A DNA stretch of 64,000 bases from Myxococcota bacterium (lineage in GTDB: Bacteria > Myxococcota_A > Bradymonadia > UBA7976 > UBA1532): NCBI GenBank assembly GCA_023150895.1, contig JAKLJY010000007.1, forward strand, positions 1 through 64,000, written 5' to 3'. The translations under genes were made by a program, and so were the position numbers. Positions within the stretch are counted from its first letter, which is position 1. Each line of letters starts with the position of its first letter. Positions 32,994 to 40,557 of the stretch are shown piece by piece. The notes under the pieces are model-generated. The model worked only from the letters and a program-made list of their open reading frames with translations. It had not been told where the DNA came from and did not search any database.

Positions 32994-33016
32994 TTCTACT
33001 CGCGATCGAGGGTACA
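32994..33016 (-). promoter_or_regulatory. Promoter-like motif, copy 2
   Basis: Minus-strand TGTACCC, then TCGATCGCGAGTAGAAG matches the motif at 21361-21383, at the same distance from the leader of a hairpin-controlled gene. It is probably the radC promoter/start region. The divergent giant-RNA region begins just to its right. Confidence 0.45.
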
Positions 33017-33039
33017 GGAGATCGGAACGCTTGTCACAC

Positions 33040-34780
33040 GCGGCCACGGCGCGGCCAACGTGACTAAGGTCCTCGATCCGTGCTATCCCTCGGGTACCCC
33101 GCAAGGGGATGTCGCCGTGTTCCTTGGTGCGGCGCGGGCAGCAATGTGACCGCGTGCAGCCAGAACGTAGAGCGAAGTACAGTGCTGAAGGTCTCCGACG
33201 GGGCAGCTCCCTAACCAGGAACCCTGCTGCGGCAATCGAGGTCGACCACCTCGATCACTGGAACCTTGGCTGGTAGCGCTGGATGCCTGGGCCAATACCG
33301 GGCTCGTCCAGTGCGAGGACGGCTCTTCGGAGCAATGCGTTCGAAGTCACGTGCAGGGTGTGGTGTTCTCTCGCGAACCTGAAAGGAGGTTTTTCGCGCG
33401 GTTCCGCCCTGCAATGCAGAACGAGCAATCCCGAAGTTCGAGTCCATGGGTCGAAGACCCCGCTGTTGCGGGGCGACCGTGACAAGCCCGCTCCTCTCCA
33501 GGTCGGAGAGCGCGGGTCGCGTGTTCGTGAAGCGGTGAAAATCCGCACGAGGGGGTAGGTGCCTTGGCGCGTGGCTTCCGCTACAGCGGACTCCACGAAC
33601 GGCATAACAACCTCGTCCACCGCAGGGAGCTTCCTCCTAGCGACAGGAGGAACCGGCCGGTAGACGCCTGGCCGGGTACCGCGGAAGTCGTGCGCCGCCT
33701 GGGATGGCGACGAGCGGCGACCGCGGACGTGAAGAGCTCAACTGTGAGAGTCGGATGCGCCAGTGTCCGATTGGTGGTCAGCAGCAAGGGGGACGAGTGC
33801 TTTCCCCCGAGAATCTCGATGTGGAGCGTCTCCTCGCAGAGGAGCGTCTCGGTCCGGACCGCCTGTGGCCCGGACTCCGTTCGCCGAATCCAGGAGCCTG
33901 TTGCTCCTGCCTGGGGAAACCCACCGGCCCGCAAGGCGGTGGAGGGCGAGGTGAACGCGTGGAAGCGGGACCTCTCGGCACATCGAGCGCAGACTGGGAA
34001 ACGGTCTGCCAGGGGCGTGACCCTTGTTGCGACACGACACGCTAAACGGGGAAGGTCTCGGACCTCCGGGTATGGTCACCCGGTGCGGGGCAGTAGTCGG
34101 CCTCGTGGAAGTAGGACCTCGGTCCGAAACGTCCGAGACTGGGAGCGAGCTTCGAGTACGACGCGGTCCATGTCCGCGCGTGGTCTTCGGGAGCGGCGAC
34201 GCAAACCCGAGGAGTGAACCTCTGCAAGGCAGTGGAGGACACGTTGGCGACCCTGGGGTGGTTCCCGTGGTCGATGCCAGAAGGAAAGAAGCGACCAGCC
34301 AGATGCAGCACTGACTCGGCCGTCGGGACGGGGTGAGGACCACAAGAGTCCTGGCCCCGTCCCGGCTGTTGTTCGCTGTGAGCGGAGGAGCCTCGGTGAA
34401 ACGAGCTCCTTCCCTGACACCGGACTGGCGATGGTGGCTCGAGGTGTACCTCGCGCTCCATCGCGGCGAAACTTGGGTTCGTACCGAGCGACTTCCATAG
34501 ATGGTGCAACCACCATGATGGGAGCAACGCAGTCGCGCTTTGCGCGGATGCGTCGAGCTTGGAAGGTTCGGTTCCGAGGAACGGAAGTCCTTCGCCCGCA
34601 CATGGACGCGGACGAAGGGCACGAGATCGATCCCCCGCCGCGCGCGCTACCAGGTAGGTGGAGCGTGCGGCGGGATGGTCTCGGAGACTCGCTCCTCGGT
34701 GAGAAGGATTCGATTTCAAAGGCCGGGCTTCGGAGAGGTGTGCCCACGACCAAACACCTCCCATTCGAGACGGGGGTGGG
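33040..34780 (+). ncRNA. Candidate giant structured RNA upstream of the 239-aa gene
   Basis: About 1.7 kb without a credible protein in any frame but with strong hairpins throughout. Examples by position: 33097-33108 (GCAA loop), 33235-33255 (8 bp), 33353-33412 with inner 33372-33398, 33450-33477, 33487-33516, 33577-33590, 33631-33652 (8 bp), 33653-33675, 33788-33808, 33830-33844, 33852-33875, 33891-33909 (7 bp), 33921-33942, 34066-34083, 34387-34409, 34501-34516, 34634-34674 (8+ bp) and 34735-34760 (7 bp). The longest is 34325-34363 (9 bp, 2x2 loop, 5 bp). A long-range 9-bp helix joins 34055-34063 to 34131-34139. It ends about 15 bases before the next gene. It matches no RNA class I know (not RNase P, tmRNA, rRNA, or a group I/II intron with recognisable core). 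Exact ends are unknown. Confidence 0.7.
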
Positions 34781-34794
34781 ATTGAGAAGGCTGA

Positions 34795-35514
34795 ATGACA
34801 TACCAGTACGAGGTGAAGTCCATCCGCGCGTTCGTCCAGCGCGTCGCGTGTGAGGTCGCGAACCGCGGCTACGTCTTCTATGTGACCGGCCACATCCCGG
34901 CCGGCCGCGCCCCCGAAGACACCGACCAGAAGTTGCTCGCGGCCTACGGGCTCTCGCTCAGCAAGTTCCAGCGCTACCGCCGCAAGAGCCGCGGCATCGC
35001 GAGCGTCCAGTACATCCGTCACCGCCGCTTCTTCGTGATGCTGGCGACACCCGGCCAGAACCTGTGGTTCGAGCGCGAGCAGTGGCCGCGCGAGCTGCGA
35101 CTGAAGCGCGGCTCGCGCATCAAGGACCTGCGCGAGGAACCCCTGCGCTACGCCGGCTATCAGATTGCCCTGCGCCGCTCGTCGAACACAGGCCGTGACC
35201 ATGTGTCCGTGCGCATCCAGAAGGACGAGTTCCTCGGACTCAAGGCCTACTTCCTCGACATCGCCTGCAAGCGCAACGTCGAGAACCTGCGCTGGGAGTA
35301 CGCGAACCTCCCGTTCGAGCCCTATCGCGGCGTCAAGAAGCAGTACGGCGAGATCGCGCGCGCCGTGAACGCGAAGCGCAAGACGCAGGCGCTCGCACCC
35401 GTCCCGCTCTCATCGTTGCCGGCCCGAAGGAAGGTGGTCCCGACGTTCCTCGACGCGGACCCCTTCGCCGAGGCCGACCGAGTTCAACCTGAATGCACTG
35501 TAGGAGGCCCATGA
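34795..35514 (+). CDS. 239-aa basic protein, likely partner of the structured RNA
   Basis: 239 aa, strongly basic. Segments: 'AFVQRVACEVANRGYVFYVTGHIPAGR', 'GLSLSKFQRYRRKSRGIASVQYIRHRRFFVMLATPG', 'LREEPLRYAGYQIALRRS' and 'FEPYRGVKKQYGEIARAVNAKR'. I recall similar proteins in Planctomycetota, without a function. The Arg/Lys/Tyr-rich surface suggests RNA binding. The ATG follows GAGAAGG, immediately after the end of the structured RNA region, and the gene overlaps the HNH gene by 4 bases. Candidate roles are RNA-protein complex component, RNA-guided or RNA-gated factor, or regulator of the leader. No nuclease motif is visible. The C-terminal 40 residues are low-complexity. Confidence 0.65.
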   Translation: MTYQYEVKSIRAFVQRVACEVANRGYVFYVTGHIPAGRAPEDTDQKLLAAYGLSLSKFQRYRRKSRGIASVQYIRHRRFFVMLATPGQNLWFEREQWPRELRLKRGSRIKDLREEPLRYAGYQIALRRSSNTGRDHVSVRIQKDEFLGLKAYFLDIACKRNVENLRWEYANLPFEPYRGVKKQYGEIARAVNAKRKTQALAPVPLSSLPARRKVVPTFLDADPFAEADRVQPECTVGGP

Positions 35515-35897
35515 CGAGGATGACGAAGGGACAGAAGGACTACATGGAGAGGCTCAGGGACCCGCGCTGGCAGCGCGTGAGGCTGCGGGTACTCGAGCGC
35601 GCCGAGTGGAAGTGTGAGGGCTGCGGCACGGGCGAGGTGAACCTCCAGGTCCACCACGGCTGGTACGAGCGCGGCCTGATGCCGTGGGAGTACCCCGATG
35701 GGGCCCTGTACTGCCTGTGCGACCACTGCCACGAGCGCGCGGAGTCGCTAAGGGCCGACGCCTACAAGACGCTCGGCCTGATCCCGCCTTGGTTCCACGC
35801 GCACGCGACGGTGCTGCTGCACGACCTGCAACTGCTCCTCGCCGCCGGCGCGACGCAGGAGGAGCTGGACGACCTGCGCGTCCAGCGGACGGGGTGA
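35511..35897 (+). CDS. HNH endonuclease-fold protein
   Basis: 128 aa from the ATG at 35511, preceded by GTAGGAGG. The fold signature is complete: 'RLRVLERAEWKCEGCGTGEVNLQVHHGWY' (first Cys pair and the HH), then 'YPDGALYCLCDHCHERAES' (second Cys pair and final His). This is the zinc-stabilised HNH of McrA-like and phage proteins. The C-terminal tail is helical. It would nick or cut DNA if active. The start overlaps the 239-aa gene stop (ATGA), so the two are made together. Confidence 0.8.
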   Translation: MTRMTKGQKDYMERLRDPRWQRVRLRVLERAEWKCEGCGTGEVNLQVHHGWYERGLMPWEYPDGALYCLCDHCHERAESLRADAYKTLGLIPPWFHAHATVLLHDLQLLLAAGATQEELDDLRVQRTG

Positions 35898-35899
35898 CC

Positions 35900-36148
35900 A
35901 TGCGGGACAAGGGCCTCGTCTTCGAAGAGATACGCCGACAGCGGCGGGCGCTCGCGAGCCCGCGGGTCGAAGAGTGGGCCATCTGGGTGATCGTGGTCGC
36001 CGTGCTCTTCGTCGTTGTCTCGTTCGCTTTGAGGGCGGCACGCCATGGCCGGGAGCCATCTGCGCTCGGCGGGCCGGCCACCCAGGCCGAGCACGGGGCG
36101 GACGGCCGCACGCAGGGCGAGACCCGAGCCTCGAGGGGTGGACGATGA
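35900..36148 (+). CDS. 82-aa single-pass membrane protein
   Basis: 82 aa, starting 2 bases after the HNH stop. A basic N-terminal helix (EEIRRQRRALASPRVEEW) is followed by one membrane span (AIWVIVVAVLFVVVSFAL) and a hydrophilic Gly/Glu/Arg tail, so the N-terminus is probably cytoplasmic. It overlaps the following gene by 4 bases. Its function is unknown; it may be a small subunit of the next membrane protein. Confidence 0.55.
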   Translation: MRDKGLVFEEIRRQRRALASPRVEEWAIWVIVVAVLFVVVSFALRAARHGREPSALGGPATQAEHGADGRTQGETRASRGGR

Positions 36149-36858
36149 CGCCAAGCCCATGTCGACGGTGGTTCCCCTTCAGCGTCCCGGAGGTCGAGGT
36201 CACCCTCGGCATCTTCGCACTCTCTACGAGCGCCCTCGCCTTTCTCGGCGTCGAGAAGCGGCCGCTCGCCTGGTTCACGCTCGGGTACCTCGCTCTCGCC
36301 TACCTCGCGGGGCTCCTGGTCTATGCTCGCCGCTCCAGGCTCACCTTCCTTCGAGACGGCGGCCTTCGCGGCGCCGGCTACGCGCGGTTCTTCCGGCGTG
36401 CCACGCGCAGCCTCCTGCTGCTGCACACCGACGACGACTCCCCGAGCGACGAGCTGCTCGGCCTCTACCGCACGCTCCTCGACCGCGGCGTCGAGCTCCG
36501 CCGGATCATCTTCATCCGCCCGGACCATGCCCCGGGGGCCTACGACTGGGTCCACCGCTTCGGCCGGCACGAGCGTCTGCAACAGCGCGTGATCCTGCCC
36601 GACCGTGCCGACGTGATGCGGCTGAGCTTCGTCGTGGTCGACGAGCGCTGGTCGATCCTCTCGGTCCCCGGTGACGCCGCCGTGGACGGCGAGGGGTACG
36701 CCGGCCGCTACCTCCTCCGACACCTCCTGGCCATCGAGGACGCGGAGATTGCCGAGGCCTTCACCGAGGTACATCGCCAGCTCTGGCGGCGCGCCACGGT
36801 CGTCGACGAGGAGCTCTTCACCGGGTTGCCGCAGCTGCCCAAGCCAGACGACGAGTGA
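36145..36858 (+). CDS. 237-aa membrane protein with a cytoplasmic alpha/beta domain
   Basis: 237 aa. Two membrane helices (about 17-35 and 40-60) precede a soluble domain: 'RSLLLLHTDDDSPSDELLGLYRTLLDRGVELRRIIFIRPDHAPG', 'LQQRVILPDRADVMRLSFVVVDERWSILSVPGD'. The alternation of strands and helices and the 'V-D-E-R-W-S-I-L-S-V-P' strand recall one half of a phospholipase-D-like fold, but no HxKxxxxD motif is present, so a catalytic role is doubtful. It could be a membrane effector or sensor of the RNA-239 aa-HNH operon. It is the last gene; the stop lies 6 bases from the convergent XRE gene's stop. Confidence 0.5.
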   Translation: MTPSPCRRWFPFSVPEVEVTLGIFALSTSALAFLGVEKRPLAWFTLGYLALAYLAGLLVYARRSRLTFLRDGGLRGAGYARFFRRATRSLLLLHTDDDSPSDELLGLYRTLLDRGVELRRIIFIRPDHAPGAYDWVHRFGRHERLQQRVILPDRADVMRLSFVVVDERWSILSVPGDAAVDGEGYAGRYLLRHLLAIEDAEIAEAFTEVHRQLWRRATVVDEELFTGLPQLPKPDDE

Positions 36859-36864
36859 ACCTCG

Positions 36865-37110
36865 TCAGCCGAGCTCCGCCTCGGCGTCGGCGATGAGCGT
36901 GCTGGCCTTCGTCTTGAGAGCAGCGGCGAGCCGGTCGATCGTCGTGAGCGAGGGGTTCTTCAGCCCCCGCTCGAGCTCGCTGATGTAGGTCCGGTGGATC
37001 TCGGACGTGAAGGCGAGCGCTTCCTGGGACACCTCGAGCCGCTCCCGCCGCCGGCGCAGGGCCTTGCCGAAGGCGGTCTGGAAGGCCTGGGGTCGCTTGG
37101 TGCTGGCCAC
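36865..37110 (-). CDS. XRE-family repressor
   Basis: 81 aa from a GTG with no ribosome site. A full helix-turn-helix of the XRE/Cro type: 'FGKALRRRRERLEVSQEALAFTSEIHRTYISELERGLKNPSL', then 'TTIDRLAAALKTKASTL'. Three matching palindromes (37129-37206) lie in the 96-base gap to the divergent radical SAM gene, so it very likely represses itself and that gene. Lack of a Shine-Dalgarno on both genes suggests leaderless or near-leaderless mRNAs. Confidence 0.85.
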   Translation of the reverse strand: MASTKRPQAFQTAFGKALRRRRERLEVSQEALAFTSEIHRTYISELERGLKNPSLTTIDRLAAALKTKASTLIADAEAELG

Positions 37111-37128
37111 GTAGCCAGCGTGCCGCCC

Positions 37129-37206
37129 TGTAGGCTATCGCACTACAGGCTATTGCCTACAGCCACCTCCCCGCCGCGCCCAACCGCCTGTAGGCTATCG
37201 CCTACA
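37129..37206. promoter_or_regulatory. Three palindromic operators between the XRE and radical SAM genes
   Basis: The dyad TGTAGGC-TATC-GCCTACA is perfect at 37189-37206. Close variants lie at 37129-37147 (TGTAGGC-TATC-GCACTACA) and 37144-37161 (TACAGGC-TATT-GCCTACA), the two overlapping. The perfect copy abuts the radical SAM ATG, and its TAGGCT could be the -10 box of a leaderless transcript, so repressor binding would block it directly. Confidence 0.8.
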
Positions 37207-38703
37207 ATGAGCACCCACGCCGCCCGGCCCTCCCCCGTGGTCGTCCCGCCGGCCGAGCCCGGGACCACCGTCCTGCTGATCCACGCGCCGTACCCCGCCC
37301 GCCCCCGGTTCGATGGCCTTCCGAGCTCGCTGCTCTCCGCGAGCGCGCGCCTCGTCGAGCACCTGGCCGAGCGCCGGATCTCCTTTGGTCTGATGGACCC
37401 CGGCAGCTCGAGCGAGGGCTTCTACGAGTCCCTCGAGCTCATCCTCCGCTCCGGCTCCGTCCGCGTCGTGTGCATCTCGACCTCGACTGCGGCCATCGAG
37501 GAAACCGTCCGCATCGCTCGCCTCGTCCGAGCCGTGTGCGGCTCGAAGCCGCTCGTCGTGGTCGGAGGCCCGCACGAGGATGCCTGCCGCCTGAAGGTCG
37601 CCGAGGCGGTTCTCGAGGTCGACGTCTCCATCGCCGGCGACGGCGAGTTCGTGCTCCTCGAACTGGTGCGCCGGTTCCTCGAGCTTCCGGACGCCGCTAG
37701 CTCGGTGACCAAGGCCCTGGAGTCCCTCGCGCAAGCTCAGCCCGCCCTGCGCGGCCGCGGCACAGTGACCACGCGCACCTGGGACCAGCCGTTCGGCCGC
37801 CCCTTCGATTTCGGCCCGACCGAGGTCGAGTCGTTCCACAAGCGCTGTCAGGTCGCGCGTCCGGTCCGGTTCGACGTGTTCCCCGGCAGCACCGCAGTAC
37901 CCCTCACCATCAGCCGCGGCTGCTCCTACGGGCAGTGCACGTTCTGCTCCGAGGGCGGCCCCGGCGTGAAGGCCCAGGTCTGCTCCGACCTCGAGTGGAT
38001 CGCCGACCTGAGCGTCCGCCACGCCGGCGTGCCCCTGTACTTCCAGGACAGCATCTTCCCCGCGACGCGCCGAGTCCGGCAGGAGCTCCTCCCGAAGCTC
38101 CGTGGACTCGGCGTCGAGTGGGGCTGCCAGGTCTACCTGCCGACACTGTCCGAGCGGCTCGTCGCAGAGCTCGCTGAAAACGGCTGCACCTACCTCTACA
38201 CCGGCATCGAGAGCGGCTCGGATGACATCCTGCGCGCGATCGGGAAGACGGGGCTGACTCGGGCGCTCATCCTGGAACGGCTCGGATGGCTCGCCCGGCA
38301 CGGTGTCCGAGCCGGCCTCTCGCTCATGTTCGGCGCCATGGCCGACGACGGTCACTTGCTGGAGACAGAGCACACGGTCGCCGAGACGATCTCCCTCGTG
38401 CACGAGCTAGAGAACCGCGGGGTGCCGATCGCCGGCATCTACCCGAACGTGGAGACCGTTCTCCCAGGAACGGCGCTCGACGACGGATCGCTGAACTTCT
38501 ACTCGATGCCGAGAGCGCCGTCGTTCACGGACTTCGAGGACGGGTGCGTCGGCTACAACTTCCTCACCGTCGTTCGGCCTCCCGACGCAGCACGCCTGCG
38601 CTTGGCGAAGACGGTCAGCGACGCGACGCGCTCGATCGTGCCGACTTCGGATGGAGCCGTCGCTCGGGATGCGTCTCGACGTATTTGCGGAGTGCGTCCA
38701 TGA
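37207..38703 (+). CDS. B12-binding-type radical SAM enzyme
   Basis: 498 aa. The N-terminal 170 residues form a Rossmann-like B12-binding domain (TTVLLIHAPYPARPRFDG, then SVRVVCISTSTAAIEETVRIARLV, VVGGPHED). The radical SAM cluster motif is CSYGQCTFC at about 236-244, preceded by TISRG and followed by 'CTYLYTGIESGSDDILRAIGK'. This matches the family that includes methylthiotransferase-like and B12-dependent methyltransferases; the substrate cannot be deduced. The start at 37207 abuts the XRE operator with no ribosome site. The last 29 codons overlap the end of the convergent cytosine methyltransferase gene by 89 bases, and the tail looks atypical. Confidence 0.8.
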   Translation: MSTHAARPSPVVVPPAEPGTTVLLIHAPYPARPRFDGLPSSLLSASARLVEHLAERRISFGLMDPGSSSEGFYESLELILRSGSVRVVCISTSTAAIEETVRIARLVRAVCGSKPLVVVGGPHEDACRLKVAEAVLEVDVSIAGDGEFVLLELVRRFLELPDAASSVTKALESLAQAQPALRGRGTVTTRTWDQPFGRPFDFGPTEVESFHKRCQVARPVRFDVFPGSTAVPLTISRGCSYGQCTFCSEGGPGVKAQVCSDLEWIADLSVRHAGVPLYFQDSIFPATRRVRQELLPKLRGLGVEWGCQVYLPTLSERLVAELAENGCTYLYTGIESGSDDILRAIGKTGLTRALILERLGWLARHGVRAGLSLMFGAMADDGHLLETEHTVAETISLVHELENRGVPIAGIYPNVETVLPGTALDDGSLNFYSMPRAPSFTDFEDGCVGYNFLTVVRPPDAARLRLAKTVSDATRSIVPTSDGAVARDASRRICGVRP

Positions 38704-40060
38704 AGTCCTGACGAGGTCGGAGGCGCCCTTCCTCCTGGGCTCGGAGCAGCCTCGTGTAGACGCCCTGAGCGGCACGAATGGACAGCGGTCGGACGTGCAG
38801 CGCGCGCTTCGCTCGGGAGAGGATCGGCAGCTTCGACAGCAACTGGCGGCGGGACTCGGGGGGACCCTCGAGCTGTTCCCGCGCCTCGAAGGCTTCACCG
38901 TCGCGACCGTAGGCGGCGTTGGGCCAGGAGCCATGCTCCGCGGTGTCGAACGGGACTCCGCCGTCGGCGACGGTGACCGGGGCGAGTAGTCGCTTGCCTA
39001 CCCACTCCGCGACGGCGACCGGTACCGCGTTGCCGACGTAGAGCCAGCGCGCGTTCTCCTTGAAGTCCTCCGACTCGACCGAGGTCCAACCAGGCGGGAA
39101 CCCCTGCACCCGCTCGGCGAGCTCGATGACGGGCGTCACGAACTCGTCGGTGTCGCGGAACCAGATCGCTGGGGGCGACGGAATGCCGAGACCCGAGCCT
39201 CCCTTCAGCGTGGGGAGCGCTTCGACCGCCCACCCGAGCCCGCGGTTGCCTTCGGTCCAGTAGAAGCCGAAGCACTTGGCTCGCTCAGGATCAACATGCT
39301 CCAGCACCCTGGGCTTCCCGATCGGTGCCGGCGGGTCGAACAGGACGGAACGGGGGTCGTCGTCGGGGGACCGCGAGGCCAGGAAGAAGACGCGCCGACG
39401 ACGTTGGGGCAACCCGAAGTGGATGGCGTCGAGCACTCGGTAGGCCCACCACCGGTACCCCAGCTCCTCGAAGCCTGCCACGACGCGACGCATCGCGCGG
39501 CCCGATTGGAGTCGGAGCATGAACGGGACGTTCTCGAACAGCACCCAGCGGGGAGCCTTGCGCTTCGATGCGGCCAGGAGGCGGAACACTTCGTTCACCA
39601 GCCCGCTCTTGGGGCCCTCGATCCCCTCGGTGAGACCTGCTTGGCTGAGGTCTTGGCATGGGAAACCGGCGGTTACCAAGTCGGCTCCCTCGAGGTGGCG
39701 AAGCAACCGGACATCGGAGCTGAGCTCGCTCCGTAGGCCGAGTCGTGCCGCGAGGATGGACCTCGCTCCAGGGTCGATCTCGCTCGCGAGGCGGATGCCG
39801 TCCTTGGACAAACCGGCCCGATGCAGACCAAGCTCCAGGCCTCCGATCCCCGTGAAGAGCGATGCAACCGCCACCCGAGCATCAATGGCCCCGGTGGCGT
39901 TGCCCGCCCGTTGCCGGGCCCGTGTGCGAGTACCGTGGGTGGACATGGGGTCGGGGGCGCTACGTGCCTCGATTGCACCACACTCGGCCCCCGATCTCGA
40001 GCCCCTTGCGCTCCGTGGAACCAGAAGCCCCGGTTGGCGGGAGACCCTTCCTTGGCTCAT
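38615..40060 (-). CDS. DNA C5-cytosine methyltransferase
   Basis: About 481 aa. Motifs in order: SLFTGIGGLELGL (SAM site), TAGFPCQDLSQAG (catalytic PCQ, about 131), 'WVLFENVPFML' (ENV), QRRRRVFFLAS and 'YVGNAVPVAVAEWVG'. The product methylates cytosine C5. The start is uncertain: an ATG at 40060 overlaps the Vsr stop (ATGA), while an ATG at 39946 lies nearer the conserved core. The sequence between target-recognition region and C-terminus is long (beyond residue 340), with 'RQDFMDALRKYVETHPERRL' at the end. It is last in the DISARM-headed gene run, beside Vsr. In class 2 DISARM a C5-methyltransferase (DrmMII) is used, but this locus is class 1, so it may be an extra restriction-modification half. 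Confidence 0.9.
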   Translation of the reverse strand: MSQGRVSRQPGLLVPRSARGSRSGAECGAIEARSAPDPMSTHGTRTRARQRAGNATGAIDARVAVASLFTGIGGLELGLHRAGLSKDGIRLASEIDPGARSILAARLGLRSELSSDVRLLRHLEGADLVTAGFPCQDLSQAGLTEGIEGPKSGLVNEVFRLLAASKRKAPRWVLFENVPFMLRLQSGRAMRRVVAGFEELGYRWWAYRVLDAIHFGLPQRRRRVFFLASRSPDDDPRSVLFDPPAPIGKPRVLEHVDPERAKCFGFYWTEGNRGLGWAVEALPTLKGGSGLGIPSPPAIWFRDTDEFVTPVIELAERVQGFPPGWTSVESEDFKENARWLYVGNAVPVAVAEWVGKRLLAPVTVADGGVPFDTAEHGSWPNAAYGRDGEAFEAREQLEGPPESRRQLLSKLPILSRAKRALHVRPLSIRAAQGVYTRLLRAQEEGRLRPRQDFMDALRKYVETHPERRLHPKSARSSASRR

Positions 40061-40554
40061 CGACGGCTCCGGCGGAGCACGCTTCGCTCGATGCGTCGAG
40101 CCGCTCGGATGGGGTCCTCGTGCGCCCAGACCCTGAGCACCTGCCAGCCCGCGGCCCGCAGACGTTGGTCCGTGTCCCGGTCGCGAAGGACGTTGCCGCG
40201 GAGCTTCACGCGCCACCACGCCGCATTGGTCTTGGGGTGAGTCGCGTGCTTCGGGCAACAGTGCCAGAAGCAGCCATCGACGAAGACGGCCACGAGCGAA
40301 TGGCCGAACACGACGTCGGCCCTGCGCCGGACGTTCGGAAGGACTTTGCGATCGACACGATAGCGCAACCCGAGCCCATGAAGCTCCCGGCGGAGGGCCA
40401 ACTCGGGAGCCGTATCTCGTTGCCCGACTCGTGACATCCGGAGGGAGACCTCGCTCGTCGGTGGAGTGGTCTTCACGGCACTTGCCGCACGAACGCCACT
40501 TCCGACGGACGGCACACGACGGTTCGATCGGACGATCCGCTCGACTCGGCTCAT
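40057..40554 (-). CDS. vsr: Vsr-type very-short-patch-repair endonuclease
   Basis: 165 aa. The conserved Vsr core is present: 'MSRVGQRDTAPELALRREL', 'ADVVFGHSLVAVFVDGCFWHCCPKHATHPKTN' (catalytic Asp and zinc-binding Cys/His) and 'RLRAAGWQVLRVWAHE'. A 39-aa N-terminal extension precedes the core, so translation may also start at the second MSRVG. Vsr nicks T:G mismatches arising from 5-methylcytosine deamination, which fits the cytosine methyltransferase gene overlapping its stop by 4 bases. In defence islands Vsr-like proteins may instead act as the nuclease of a restriction system. Confidence 0.9.
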   Translation of the reverse strand: MSRVERIVRSNRRVPSVGSGVRAASAVKTTPPTSEVSLRMSRVGQRDTAPELALRRELHGLGLRYRVDRKVLPNVRRRADVVFGHSLVAVFVDGCFWHCCPKHATHPKTNAAWWRVKLRGNVLRDRDTDQRLRAAGWQVLRVWAHEDPIRAARRIERSVLRRSRR

Positions 40555-40557
40555 GGG

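Noticed and set aside
33564-34217. Long open frame within the structured region
   Set aside because: Composition is Arg/Ser/Gly-rich with no ribosome site and no domain-like pattern; strong hairpins run through it. High-GC DNA gives such frames by chance.
33040-34780. Group I or group II intron, or remnant of one
   Set aside because: No reverse transcriptase/maturase, no group II domain V-like hairpin with an AGC triad near the 3' end, and no group I core segments were recognisable. The region sits as a leader, not within a split gene.
33040-34780. rRNA, tmRNA or RNase P RNA
   Set aside because: None of the universally conserved sequence blocks of these RNAs were seen.
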